Assembly: GCA_040007095.1 (NCBI GenBank)
Contig: JBDTVS010000196.1
Location: 1-15,779, forward strand
From: JBDTVS01 sp040007095
GTDB lineage: Bacteria; Acidobacteriota; Vicinamibacteria; Vicinamibacterales; CAVVIG01
Length of the DNA: 15,779 nt
Direction of reading: 5' to 3'
Shown here: in pieces, positions 1-7,030 of the stretch
Layout: each line of letters opens with the position of its first letter
Position numbering within the stretch: the stretch's first letter is position 1
The notes under the pieces: model-generated
Databases searched by the model: none
The model's input: only the letters and a program-made list of their open reading frames with translations
What the model was told of the DNA's origin: nothing
Position numbers and translations under genes: made by a program

Positions 1-295
1 CCCCATAACACACCGGAACCCGTATCGGGGTCCGTGGTGCAAGCGGCTCGACGTCCTCCCGGCCGGACTCGTGCTCCAGACGTGTGACCAGCTCGTCGTA
101 CATCGTGTGCAGCGGATCGAAGAACACGGCCACCGATCGGTAGGTCGGCACGATGTCTCGCACCCCGGCGATGGCGGCCGCTCGCATCCGCTCGGCGATC
201 TGAATCGCGCGCTGGTTGACCATCGGATCGATCCGAGCCTCGAGCGCCACGACGAGGGTCGAATCCCCGGCCTGGACGATTCGGGGACGGCTCAT
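1..295 (-). CDS. pxpB: 5-oxoprolinase subunit B (PxpB/KipI family), 5' part only
   Basis: This is the N-terminal 98 residues of a gene that runs off the left edge. It was read directly from the reverse strand from an ATG at 295. Visible family features are the opening VQAGDSTLVVAL stretch, VRDIVPTYRSVAVFFDP at residues about 45-61, and IRVPVCYG at 91-98, which matches the start of the second half of KipI/PxpB proteins. Family knowledge: PxpB works with PxpC and PxpA as an ATP-dependent cytoplasmic 5-oxoprolinase turning 5-oxo-L-proline into L-glutamate. In Bacillus the homologue KipI inhibits the sporulation kinase KinA. The start overlaps the mpl stop codon as ATGA, so the two genes are probably translationally coupled. 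pxpC and pxpA would be expected just beyond the left edge but cannot be seen. The family call is firm; the exact role depends on those neighbours. Confidence 0.85.
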   Translation of the reverse strand, partial: MSRPRIVQAGDSTLVVALEARIDPMVNQRAIQIAERMRAAAIAGVRDIVPTYRSVAVFFDPLHTMYDELVTRLEHESGREDVEPLAPRTPIRVPVCYG

Positions 296-1695
296 GACAG
301 CGCGCGCAGCAGCTTCTGGTGGATGCCGCCGAACCCGCCATTCGACATGATCACCACGAGGTCGCCCGGACGATGCCCGGTCGCGACCGTGTCGATGATG
401 TCGTCGATCGAGTCGGCCGCGCGGGCGGACTGGCCCTGGTTGTGAAGATCGCTCACCAGCGTCTGCACCGACAGCCGTTCGGACTCCGGTAGCGTCGATC
501 GAAACACCGGCGCGATCAGCACTTCGTCCGCCGGCGAAAAGGCGCGGGCGAAATCGTCTTGAAACACCCGGCGGCACGACGACGCCGAGCGCGGCTCGAA
601 GACGGCCCAGATCCGCGCGGCGGGGTGAGACGCGCGCACACCAGCCAGCGTTTCGGCGACTGCGGTCGGATGGTGCGCGAAATCGTCGTAGACGGTCACC
701 CCGTCCGCAACGCCGACGATCTCGAGCCTGCGCTTCACCCCCGCGAAGGACCGCAGGCCCTCGGCGATGCGGGCCGCGTCGAGGCCGGCAGCCGCCGCAA
801 TCGCGATGGCGGCCAGTGCATTGCGAACGTTGTGCGCACCCACGAGCGGCAGCTCAAACGAGCCGAAGGGCGCCCCCTGCCTTCGCACGTGAAAAGCGGT
901 CCCTGCCCCGGCCGACGCCAGGCTGTGGCCCTGCCAGTCGACGTCTTCCCCAAGGCCGAATGTCTCCACCCGTGACACCGCGGACGCTTTCAGCGCCAGT
1001 GCGCCGGCGCTGTCGGCGCCCAGGAGGAGCAGGCCCCGCCGCGGCACCAGCCTGACGAGCCGCTGAAACGCCAGCGAGACCGCGTCGAAGTCGGCGTAGA
1101 TATCCGCATGATCGAACTCGACGTTATTGACGACCGCGACGTCGGGCAGGTATTTCAGAAACTTGGCCGTCTTGTCGAAGAAGGCGCTGTCGTACTCGTC
1201 GCCTTCGATCACGAACTCGCGGCCATGCCCAATGCGATAGCTGGATCCATGGTCGCCGAAATTGCGCGCGATCCCACCGAGGAGCACACTGGGGTCGAGA
1301 CCACCTGACGTCAACACCCATCCGGCCAGCGCGGTCGTGGTCGTCTTGCCGTGCGTGCCCGCCACGACCACCGATCGCGCGCCCCACAGAAAGTGTTCGC
1401 GAATCACCTCGGGCAGCGAGCAGTAACGAATCTTTCGATCCAGCACGTCTTCGAGCTCCGGATTGCCACGAGAAATCGCGTTGCCGACGACGACCAGATC
1501 CAGATCGGCGCTGATGTGCTCGGGGCGATATCCGACCAGCGCCCGAATACCCTCCGCGGCCAGGAAGTCGCTCATCGGCGGGTAGACGTCCTGGTCGGAC
1601 CCGCTGACGTCGAAGCCTTTCTGCTTCAACATGGCGGCCGCGGTCGCCATGGCTGTGCCGCACACGCCGATAAAGTGGACTCTCTTCATCTTCAT
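292..1695 (-). CDS. mpl: UDP-N-acetylmuramate:L-alanyl-gamma-D-glutamyl-meso-diaminopimelate ligase (Mpl)
   Basis: Mpl ligates the recycled murein tripeptide L-Ala-gamma-D-Glu-meso-Dap to UDP-MurNAc using ATP, returning cell-wall peptide to precursor synthesis in the cytoplasm. The 467-residue product has the Mur ligase layout. A Rossmann start with HFIGVCGTAMATAA is at residues 7-20. The ATP-binding GTHGKTTTT is at 113-121. A central domain carries EGDEYDSAFFDKTAKF, the wording that separates Mpl from MurC, followed by NNVEFDHADIY. The C-terminal domain contains GAHNVRNALAAIA, VYDDFAHHPTAV and FEPRSASS. Length matches the family (about 450-460). The ATG at 1695 is 5 bp after the ldcA stop; a second in-frame ATG at 1689 is equally possible. 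The reading frame stays open far upstream inside ldcA, but that extension is antigenic noise of the GC-rich frame rather than Mpl sequence. The gene is third in the nagZ-ldcA-mpl-pxpB run, which fits its pathway role. Confidence 0.95.
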   Translation of the reverse strand: MKMKRVHFIGVCGTAMATAAAMLKQKGFDVSGSDQDVYPPMSDFLAAEGIRALVGYRPEHISADLDLVVVGNAISRGNPELEDVLDRKIRYCSLPEVIREHFLWGARSVVVAGTHGKTTTTALAGWVLTSGGLDPSVLLGGIARNFGDHGSSYRIGHGREFVIEGDEYDSAFFDKTAKFLKYLPDVAVVNNVEFDHADIYADFDAVSLAFQRLVRLVPRRGLLLLGADSAGALALKASAVSRVETFGLGEDVDWQGHSLASAGAGTAFHVRRQGAPFGSFELPLVGAHNVRNALAAIAIAAAAGLDAARIAEGLRSFAGVKRRLEIVGVADGVTVYDDFAHHPTAVAETLAGVRASHPAARIWAVFEPRSASSCRRVFQDDFARAFSPADEVLIAPVFRSTLPESERLSVQTLVSDLHNQGQSARAADSIDDIIDTVATGHRPGDLVVIMSNGGFGGIHQKLLRALS

Positions 1696-1700
1696 CGTCG

Positions 1701-2624
1701 TTACTCGACGGCAGCTTCCTCGATGATCAGGCGTGGCCGGCCATCGGCGATCACGCGGCAGGCGACGCCGAACGGCAGCGTCATCGCAGGGCCGGTGGTG
1801 TGGCCCGAGGGGAACCCCATGACGACCGGCCCCGGGAAATCGGCCAGCAATTCCGACATCACCGCGGCCGCGGTCGGGTCGCCGGATGGTTCGTCGCACT
1901 GCGGCAGCTCGCCGACGACGATGGCGCCGGCTCGCGACAGCAGCCCCGTCTGCGTCAACTGCGTGACCATGCGGTCCAGGCGGTAGGGACGCTCGCCCAC
2001 CTCGTCGAAGAACAGGACGTAGCCCGATGGGGGAGAAAACGCGCACGACGTGCAGAGCGACGCCAACAATTGCGTGACCGTGCCGCCAAGGAGCATGCCG
2101 GTTGCCTCGCCGCGACGGATTGTCTGCAGCGCCGCAGGGGCCAACTCGCCCAGCGCCTCGCGTGAAGACACGGCGGCCAGGAACGTACGCCGGTCGTAGC
2201 CTTCCGCCCCCTTGGCGAGCCGCCCAATGAGCGTCGGCCCATGAAAGGCGACCAGCCCGACGCCGCTGACCAGGAATGTGAGCACCGCGGTCAGATCGCT
2301 GTATCCGATAAACGGCTTCCGGGCGCGCCGCGCCTCGTCGGCGTCGAGCAGCGGCAGGATCTGCGCGCTTCCGTAGCCGCCGCGCACACCGATGACTCCA
2401 GCAATCGAGGGGTCGCACCACGCCCGACGGAGAGCCGCCGCGCGCACCTCTGGCGAGCCGGCGACATACCGCCGTCGCTCGAAGACCGACGGCTCGTACA
2501 CCGGTTCGAATCCCAGCCGGCGCACTTCCTCGACGCCGAGGTCGAACTCATCACGGTCGAACGGACTGGCCGGGGCGACGATGGCGAGGCGATCGCCGGC
2601 CTCGAGGGCACGGGGCTTCAACAT
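1701..2624 (-). CDS. ldcA: Muramoyltetrapeptide LD-carboxypeptidase (LdcA, peptidase family S66)
   Basis: LdcA removes the terminal D-Ala from murein tetrapeptides in the cytoplasm, giving the tripeptide that Mpl uses. The 307-residue protein has the S66 signatures: an N-terminal DRLAIVAPASPF, then GVRGGYGSAQILPLLD at residues 79-94, and the nucleophile elbow FIGYSDLT with Ser109. FDEVGERPYRLDRM at 206-219 supplies the candidate catalytic Glu (208 or 211). SGHTTGPAMTLPFG at 273-286 carries His275. By analogy with characterised LdcA, Ser, Glu and His make up the triad. The length is normal and no signal peptide is visible, consistent with cytoplasmic recycling. The ATG at 2624 is 9 bp downstream of the nagZ stop, with no purine-rich Shine-Dalgarno before it, so it probably relies on translation continuing from nagZ. 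The mpl start follows 5 bp after its stop. Confidence 0.95.
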   Translation of the reverse strand: MLKPRALEAGDRLAIVAPASPFDRDEFDLGVEEVRRLGFEPVYEPSVFERRRYVAGSPEVRAAALRRAWCDPSIAGVIGVRGGYGSAQILPLLDADEARRARKPFIGYSDLTAVLTFLVSGVGLVAFHGPTLIGRLAKGAEGYDRRTFLAAVSSREALGELAPAALQTIRRGEATGMLLGGTVTQLLASLCTSCAFSPPSGYVLFFDEVGERPYRLDRMVTQLTQTGLLSRAGAIVVGELPQCDEPSGDPTAAAVMSELLADFPGPVVMGFPSGHTTGPAMTLPFGVACRVIADGRPRLIIEEAAVE

Positions 2625-2633
2625 GAGGAGAAG

Positions 2634-3728
2634 CTAGAGGAACCGCGCCATTTCATCGGCGATCGCGCGGTGCTCGTCGCGGCCAATCACCTGCCGGAGC
2701 TCTCGCTCGGACAACGGCTGCGTCACTGCGTGTAACCCGAACACCCGCTCCTTGGCGTGCCGCTGCCGCCGCAGCGCATCCTCGACCCGCGTGATGGGCA
2801 GCCGTTCATCTTCGACCGCATGGATCAAGGCCTCGAGGGCCGAGGCGTGCACGTCGTGGTCGCCGCCGCAGATGAGGAGGCCATCGCAGCCGGCTTCGAT
2901 CGCCAGCACCGCGGCCGCGGAGACGGCGTACTGGTCGGCGATCGCCTTCATCTCGAGGTCGTCGCTCAGGATGACGCCGTCAAACGCCAACTCGCCGCGC
3001 AGCAGGCCAGAGACGATCCGTCGCGACAAGGTGGCCGGATGCTGTTCGTCCAACGCGGGCATCAGGATGTGCGCCGTCATGATCGCGGTGACGCCGGCGT
3101 CGATGGCGGCCTCGAACGGCAGGAACTCCACGGCACGGAGCCGTTCGATCGGATGCTCGATAAGCGGCAGCTCGAGATGTGAATCGGCCGACGTATCGCC
3201 GTGTCCCGGAAAGTGCTTGCCGCACGCCGCCACACCCTCGACCTGAAGCGCGCGGACGATCGCGCTGCCCAACCGCGCCACATCGTCGGCCTTCGCAGAG
3301 AGGGCCCGATCGCCAATCACGGGATTCCGGGGATTCGTATGCACGTCGAGGACAGGGGCGTAATCGAGATTGATGCCCACCGCCCGAAGCTCCGAGGCCA
3401 GCGCGCGGGCGAAGCGCTCGGCGAGCTGAACGCTGCCGCTCCGCCCAAGCGTCGCCATCGGCGGCCACGCGGTGAATGGCGCCTTCAACCGCGCGACGGC
3501 GCCTCCCTCCTGATCGACGCTGACCCACATGGGCAGATCTGGAAACAGACGCGCAGCCTCGTGGCACACGTCCGCCACCTGCGCGGGCTCGGCGATGTTT
3601 CTGGTAAACAGGATCACGCCGCCCAGCCCAAACTCGCGGGCGAGCGACTTCAATTCGACCGGCAGGGAGTGACCCTCGAATCCGGCGATGAGCAGCTGGC
3701 CGATCTGGCGTCGCAACGCGCTTGGCAT
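2634..3728 (-). CDS. nagZ: Beta-N-acetylglucosaminidase NagZ (glycoside hydrolase family 3)
   Basis: NagZ cleaves GlcNAc from GlcNAc-1,6-anhydroMurNAc-peptides during peptidoglycan recycling. The 364-residue GH3 barrel shows GGVILFTRNI at residues 36-45, WVSVDQEGGAVARL at 68-81, and the NagZ-defining KHFPGHGDT at 171-179 followed by DSH (catalytic His176 in the flexible loop). ILSDDLEMKAI at 254-263 holds the nucleophile Asp (256 by alignment with other GH3 enzymes). The protein has only the single catalytic domain, typical of Gram-negative NagZ, with no leader peptide, so it should be cytoplasmic. The ATG at 3728 has no Shine-Dalgarno; instead a TACAAT hexamer sits 11 nt upstream, suggesting a very short leader. 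It heads the nagZ-ldcA-mpl-pxpB run. Fold and function are confident; the precise transcript start is inference. Confidence 0.95.
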   Translation of the reverse strand: MPSALRRQIGQLLIAGFEGHSLPVELKSLAREFGLGGVILFTRNIAEPAQVADVCHEAARLFPDLPMWVSVDQEGGAVARLKAPFTAWPPMATLGRSGSVQLAERFARALASELRAVGINLDYAPVLDVHTNPRNPVIGDRALSAKADDVARLGSAIVRALQVEGVAACGKHFPGHGDTSADSHLELPLIEHPIERLRAVEFLPFEAAIDAGVTAIMTAHILMPALDEQHPATLSRRIVSGLLRGELAFDGVILSDDLEMKAIADQYAVSAAAVLAIEAGCDGLLICGGDHDVHASALEALIHAVEDERLPITRVEDALRRQRHAKERVFGLHAVTQPLSERELRQVIGRDEHRAIADEMARFL

Positions 3729-3739
3729 GATCGACCACG

Positions 3740-3745
3740 ATTGTA
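3740..3745 (-). promoter_or_regulatory. Possible -10 element for the nagZ operon
   Basis: On the minus strand the hexamer TACAAT (one mismatch from TATAAT) ends 11 nt before the nagZ ATG at 3728. A start point about 7 nt downstream would fall near 3733 and leave a leader of only about 5 nt, so ribosome recruitment could not use a Shine-Dalgarno. No convincing -35 hexamer is visible at 16-18 bp spacing. This is a sequence match plus spacing, not a demonstrated promoter. Confidence 0.4.
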
Positions 3746-3758
3746 CAGGCTTCGGGCT

Positions 3759-3899
3759 TCAAGCGACTTCCAGCGGACCGTCGGCGGTTCGGCCGAGGAG
3801 CCAGGGGTTCTTCTCCGCCGCCTTGACGGTCTTCGCGTTGAACGACGAATTTTTCACAGGCCCTTCAGCCGCACCGGGATGCCGCAACATTTTCTGCAC
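3759..3899 (-). CDS. Possible small protein of 32-46 residues upstream of nagZ
   Basis: The reverse strand between nagZ and the divergent kinase holds an open frame too short for usual gene callers. It runs from GTG 3899 (46 aa) or ATG 3890 (43 aa) or GTG 3857 (32 aa) to TGA at 3759-3761, and an in-frame TGA lies just before 3899. The C-terminal 32 residues read as a basic helix (FNAKTVKAAEKNPW) and then LLGRTADGPLEVA. About three quarters of the 43 codons end in G or C, and nearly all from residue 16 onward, which resembles the neighbouring genes. A weak purine stretch, AAGGG, precedes GTG 3857. It lies 30 bp upstream of nagZ on the same strand. I do not recognise a family. It could also be a relic of a longer gene or chance openness in GC-rich DNA. 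Confidence 0.4.
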   Translation of the reverse strand: MQKMLRHPGAAEGPVKNSSFNAKTVKAAEKNPWLLGRTADGPLEVA

Positions 3900-3957
3900 C
3901 GATCACCGAGTGCGGCCCTCATGGTGCTGGCCAGCGCGTGGCCCGACCGCGTCGACC

Positions 3958-3963
3958 TATAAT
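3958..3963 (+). promoter_or_regulatory. TATAAT -10 box placed for a leaderless kinase transcript
   Basis: A perfect TATAAT hexamer lies 7 nt before the GTG at 3971. With the usual 6-8 nt from -10 to start point, transcription would begin at or within a base of the start codon, giving a leaderless mRNA. No Shine-Dalgarno exists between the two. A good -35 is not evident. The position also argues against the upstream ATG at 3938, which would lie before the promoter. Confidence 0.6.
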
Positions 3964-3970
3964 TTGTCGC

Positions 3971-4960
3971 GTGCACATCGTCTCTTCAGCGCCGACCCGC
4001 ATCGACCTCGCCGGAGGCACGCTCGACATCTGGCCGCTCTACCTGTTCCACGAGGGCGCCGTGACCGTGAACACGGCCATCGACCTCCGCGCTCATGCGC
4101 AAATCGAATCCCGAACCGATGGGCAGATTGAGCTCGTGTCGATCGACACCGACCGCCGCGTCACCGGCTCGCGCTGGGCGGATCTCGACGGCACGAACCA
4201 ACTACCGCTGCTGTCGCTGCTCGCCCGCCAGTATCGGATCGAGAACGCGACGCTGACCACTCGCAGTGAATCACCCGCCGGCGCTGGCATCGCCGGCTCT
4301 TCAGCCCTGGCGTTGGCAGTGTGCGGCGCACTGGCGCGGTGGTCGAACGCGCCCGCCCTTGCCGAAGATCTGCTGCAGGTGGCGATGAACGTCGAGTGCC
4401 AGACCATCCGCGTCCCCACCGGCGTGCAGGACTACCGTCCCGCCTTCTACGGTGGCACGGCCGCGGTCGAGCTCCGCGTCGACGGCATTCGCCGCGTGCC
4501 GATCGACCTGGACCCTCGAGAGCTCGAACGCCGGCTGGTCCTGGCGTATACCGGCGCGCCGAGGAATTCGGGAACCAACAACTGGGAGATCACGAAACGA
4601 CATCTGGACGGCGATCGGGATATCTTCGACGGCTTCGAGCGGATCCGGGACACGGCAGTCGCGATGCGAACGGCGCTCGAACGAGCCGAGTGGGACGAGG
4701 TGGGCCGCCAGATTGCCACCGAGTGGGAGAATCGCAAACGGCTCGCGCCGGGGGTGACGACGCCGACCATCGACGATCTGATCGTCAGGGCGCGTCGTGC
4801 GGGCGCGACCGCGGCCAAAGTCTGCGGCGCAGGTGGCGGCGGCTGCCTGTTCTGTTACGGCCCTCCCGCGGCGCGGCCCGCGATCGCCTCCGCGCTGGCT
4901 GAGGGCGGCGCCCGCGTGCTCGATTTCCACCTCGAGATGGACGGGCTCCGCGTTGGATAA
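3971..4960 (+). CDS. GHMP-family sugar kinase (COG2605/HddA-like), substrate unknown
   Basis: This 329-residue protein is an ATP-dependent small-molecule kinase of the galactokinase/homoserine/mevalonate/phosphomevalonate (GHMP) superfamily. The N-terminal substrate-binding motif SSAPTRIDLAGGTLD is at residues 5-19. The phosphate-binding loop is SPAGAGIAGSSALALAV at 101-117. VPTGVQDYRPAFYGGTAA at 148-165 carries the likely catalytic Asp154, and KVCGAGGGGCLFCYG at 283-297 is motif 3. This layout is closest to heptose-phosphate kinases of the HddA type, but the family covers several sugars, so the substrate is unassigned. GTG 3971 was chosen because the family motif starts a few residues in and a TATAAT box lies just upstream. 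The gene diverges from the murein-recycling operon, so a recycling-related sugar is a reasonable but unproven guess. Its stop overlaps the polX start by 8 bp. Confidence 0.85.
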   Translation: MHIVSSAPTRIDLAGGTLDIWPLYLFHEGAVTVNTAIDLRAHAQIESRTDGQIELVSIDTDRRVTGSRWADLDGTNQLPLLSLLARQYRIENATLTTRSESPAGAGIAGSSALALAVCGALARWSNAPALAEDLLQVAMNVECQTIRVPTGVQDYRPAFYGGTAAVELRVDGIRRVPIDLDPRELERRLVLAYTGAPRNSGTNNWEITKRHLDGDRDIFDGFERIRDTAVAMRTALERAEWDEVGRQIATEWENRKRLAPGVTTPTIDDLIVRARRAGATAAKVCGAGGGGCLFCYGPPAARPAIASALAEGGARVLDFHLEMDGLRVG

Positions 4961-6674
4961 CGCCGCGATTGCCCACCTCTTGCGCGAGATCGCCGATCTC
5001 CTGGAGCTCAAGAACGACAACGCCTTCAAGATTCGTGCGTATCGCAACGGCGCGGACATCGTCGCCAACCACCCTCATCGGCTGGCGCAGCTGGACGCGA
5101 CTGCCCTGCGCGAGATTCCTGGTATCGGGAAGGATCTGGCCGCGCGCATCCGCGAGATCGCCGAAACCGGGGGCGCCGAATATCACCGCGAGCTCGCCGC
5201 CGAGTTTCCTCCAGGGGTGCTCGAGCTGCTGCATCTCCAGGGCGTCGGTCCGAAGACCGCCGCCACGCTGTACCGGGAGCTCGGCGTCCGCTCGCTGGAC
5301 GAGCTGCGGCAGGCCGCGGCGGACGGGCGCATCCGATCGCTTCGGGGCATGGGGGCGAAGAAGGAAGCCCTCATCCTCAAAGCGCTCGAGGAACGATCCC
5401 GCTTCGCGGGACGCCATCTTCTGTCCCATGCCAGCGAGACCGCCGACGCGCTGGTCGGTTTTCTTCGCGAGCGCGCGCCCACGGCGATCATCGAGCCGGT
5501 CGGCAGCCTGCGGCGGGGCTGCGACACCTGCGGCGACCTCGATCTGCTCGCCTCCGGTGCGGATGATGCGCTGATGGAAGTGTTCGTGGGCCACCCGCTC
5601 GTCGAGCGAGTGCTCGGGCACGGCACCACCAAGTCGAGCATCCTGATCAGCGGCGGATTCCAGGCGGATCTACGGCTCGTTGAGACCGACAGCCGCGGGG
5701 CGGCGCTCCAGTATTTCACCGGCTCAAAAGCGCACAACATCGAGCTTCGCGATCGCGCGATCGGTCTGGGCTTCAAGCTCAACGAATACGGGCTCTTTCG
5801 ACTCGTCGATGACGCGCGCGTCGCCGGCGCCGACGAAGCGGCGGTCTACGACGCGCTCGGACTGGCGTGGATTCCGCCGGAGCTTCGCGAAGGGCACGGA
5901 GAAATCGCCGCAGCGGCCGGGGGACGGCTGCCGCGGCTCATCGCTCACGCCGATCTGCGCGGCGATCTGCACATGCACAGCACTGAAACAGACGGCCGCG
6001 ACGACGTGCGAGCGATGGCCATGGCGGCGAGAGAAGCCGGCCTCGAATACATCGCGATCACGGATCACAGTCAGTCTCTGGCGATGGCCAACGGACTCGA
6101 CGAGCGGCGTGTCGCCGAGCACGCGGCACGCATTCGCGCGCTCGCGGACGAAATGGACGGCCCGCACATCCTGGCCGGCATTGAATGCGATATCAGACCG
6201 GATGGCACGCTCGATCTTGCCGACGACTGCCTCGCCGGGCTCGACATCGTCGTCGCCTCGGTGCATTCGGCCTTCAATCAGGATCGCCAGCAGATGACCG
6301 ACCGCATCCTGCGTGCGCTGGAGAACCCGCAGGTGGACATCCTCGGCCATCCCACCGGCCGTCTCCTCTTGAAGCGGGAGCCGTACGCCGTCGACATCGA
6401 GGCGGTCATCGAACGGGCGGCCCAGCTCGGTGTGGCGATGGAGATCAATTCGCAGGCGCACCGGCTCGATCTCAGCGACCGTCACGCGCGGCTGGCGCAC
6501 GACCGGGGCGTCGGCCTCGTCATCTCGAGCGACGCACACTCTGGCCGCGCCATTGGTGCGCTTCGGTGGGGTGTCGCGGTCGCACGCCGCGCGTGGCTCG
6601 AGCCTGAAGATGTCTTGAATACGCTGCCCTGCCGCGAGTTCCGCGCGCAGCTCCGGCGCAATCGACGACGATGA
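4953..6674 (+). CDS. polX: PolX-type DNA polymerase with C-terminal PHP domain
   Basis: This is a bacterial family X polymerase of 573 residues, matching the usual length of about 570. Such enzymes fill short gaps in base excision repair, and the PHP domain adds metal-dependent 3'-5' exonuclease activity. Helix-hairpin-helix elements are IPGIGKDLAARI (55-66), LQGVGPKTAATL (95-106) and LRGMGAKKEALI (130-141). The nucleotidyltransferase core has GSLRRG at 184-189, GDLDLL with Asp195 and Asp197, and Asp239 in QADLRLV. TGSKAHNIELR at 257-267 continues the polymerase part. PHP metal ligands are in GDLHMHS (337-343), TDH (370-372), His438, HPTGR (466-470) and SDAHS (526-530). All key residues appear intact. 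The frame is open upstream, but family alignment places the start at TTG 4953, overlapping the kinase stop by 8 bp, so translational coupling is likely. The TTG start is the least certain part. Confidence 0.93.
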   Translation: MDNAAIAHLLREIADLLELKNDNAFKIRAYRNGADIVANHPHRLAQLDATALREIPGIGKDLAARIREIAETGGAEYHRELAAEFPPGVLELLHLQGVGPKTAATLYRELGVRSLDELRQAAADGRIRSLRGMGAKKEALILKALEERSRFAGRHLLSHASETADALVGFLRERAPTAIIEPVGSLRRGCDTCGDLDLLASGADDALMEVFVGHPLVERVLGHGTTKSSILISGGFQADLRLVETDSRGAALQYFTGSKAHNIELRDRAIGLGFKLNEYGLFRLVDDARVAGADEAAVYDALGLAWIPPELREGHGEIAAAAGGRLPRLIAHADLRGDLHMHSTETDGRDDVRAMAMAAREAGLEYIAITDHSQSLAMANGLDERRVAEHAARIRALADEMDGPHILAGIECDIRPDGTLDLADDCLAGLDIVVASVHSAFNQDRQQMTDRILRALENPQVDILGHPTGRLLLKREPYAVDIEAVIERAAQLGVAMEINSQAHRLDLSDRHARLAHDRGVGLVISSDAHSGRAIGALRWGVAVARRAWLEPEDVLNTLPCREFRAQLRRNRRR

Positions 6675-6913
6675 TGAAGCTTCCCATGCTCTCGGTGGAA
6701 CAGAAGTTGGCGGAGATCAAGCGGCTGTATTTCCGGACCACACGCGGGACGATCAATGAAGACCTGACCAAGGCGCTCGACCTGCTGAAATCGATCGCCA
6801 GCGAGGAGGAGCGCGAACGCGCGACGGTGTACATGGAGGGTCTCGCGCAAATGCGCAAGGACTGGTCGCGCGCCGAGTCCGGTAAGAAGAAGCCGTCAAA
6901 AGCCAGAAAATGA
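6671..6913 (+). CDS. Small helical hypothetical protein coupled to polX
   Basis: This 80-residue protein is not one I can name. The ATG at 6671 overlaps the polX TGA as ATGATGA (an alternative ATG is at 6674), so it is almost certainly co-translated. The sequence looks like two or three amphipathic charged helices: VEQKLAEIKRLYF, then EDLTKALDLLKSIASEEERE, then TVYMEGLAQMRKDW. A Lys/Ser/Arg-rich tail of about 14 residues follows. No Cys, signal peptide, membrane segment or zinc site is present. The basic tail could bind nucleic acid or the polymerase, which is inference only. It is the last gene before the convergent junction. Confidence 0.75.
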   Translation: MMKLPMLSVEQKLAEIKRLYFRTTRGTINEDLTKALDLLKSIASEEERERATVYMEGLAQMRKDWSRAESGKKKPSKARK

Positions 6914-6953
6914 AGGCTGATGGCCCTGAGAGTGCATTTCATTCGTTAAGTTT

Positions 6954-7004
6954 CAAGTCTGAAGTTGGAAGTCTGCACGCTTGAGACCTCAGGCTTGAGA
7001 CTTG
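6954..7004. repeat. Nested imperfect inverted repeats at the convergent gene junction; possible bidirectional terminator
   Basis: Between the polX-side small gene (ends 6913) and the convergent minus-strand gene (ends 7031), CAAGTCTGAAG at 6954-6964 pairs with CTTGAGACTTG at 6994-7004, 10 of 11 positions. Inside it GAAGTCT at 6968-6974 pairs with AGACCTC at 6984-6990, 6 of 7. The region is four variants of an AAGTCT(G/C)AAG word, two in each orientation. It could act as a terminator for both strands, although no long T tract follows. It could equally be a dispersed repeat. The local base composition is clearly more AT-rich than the flanking genes. Confidence 0.55.
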
Positions 7005-7030
7005 TCACCGGCGCATTCTGAAACGCGCTC

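Noticed and set aside
1696..2421. N-terminal extension of the Mpl frame to 709 codons
   Set aside because: The extra sequence overlaps LdcA on the same strand in another frame, is Arg-rich and has no Mur ligase similarity; Mpl begins at 1695 or 1689.
3201..3962. 253-codon plus-strand frame across nagZ and the divergent spacer
   Set aside because: It is antisense to conserved NagZ motifs and covers the putative promoters; the composition is that of a shadow frame.
3938..3970. ATG 3938 as start of the GHMP kinase
   Set aside because: The 11 added residues are not family-like and a TATAAT box lies between this ATG and GTG 3971.
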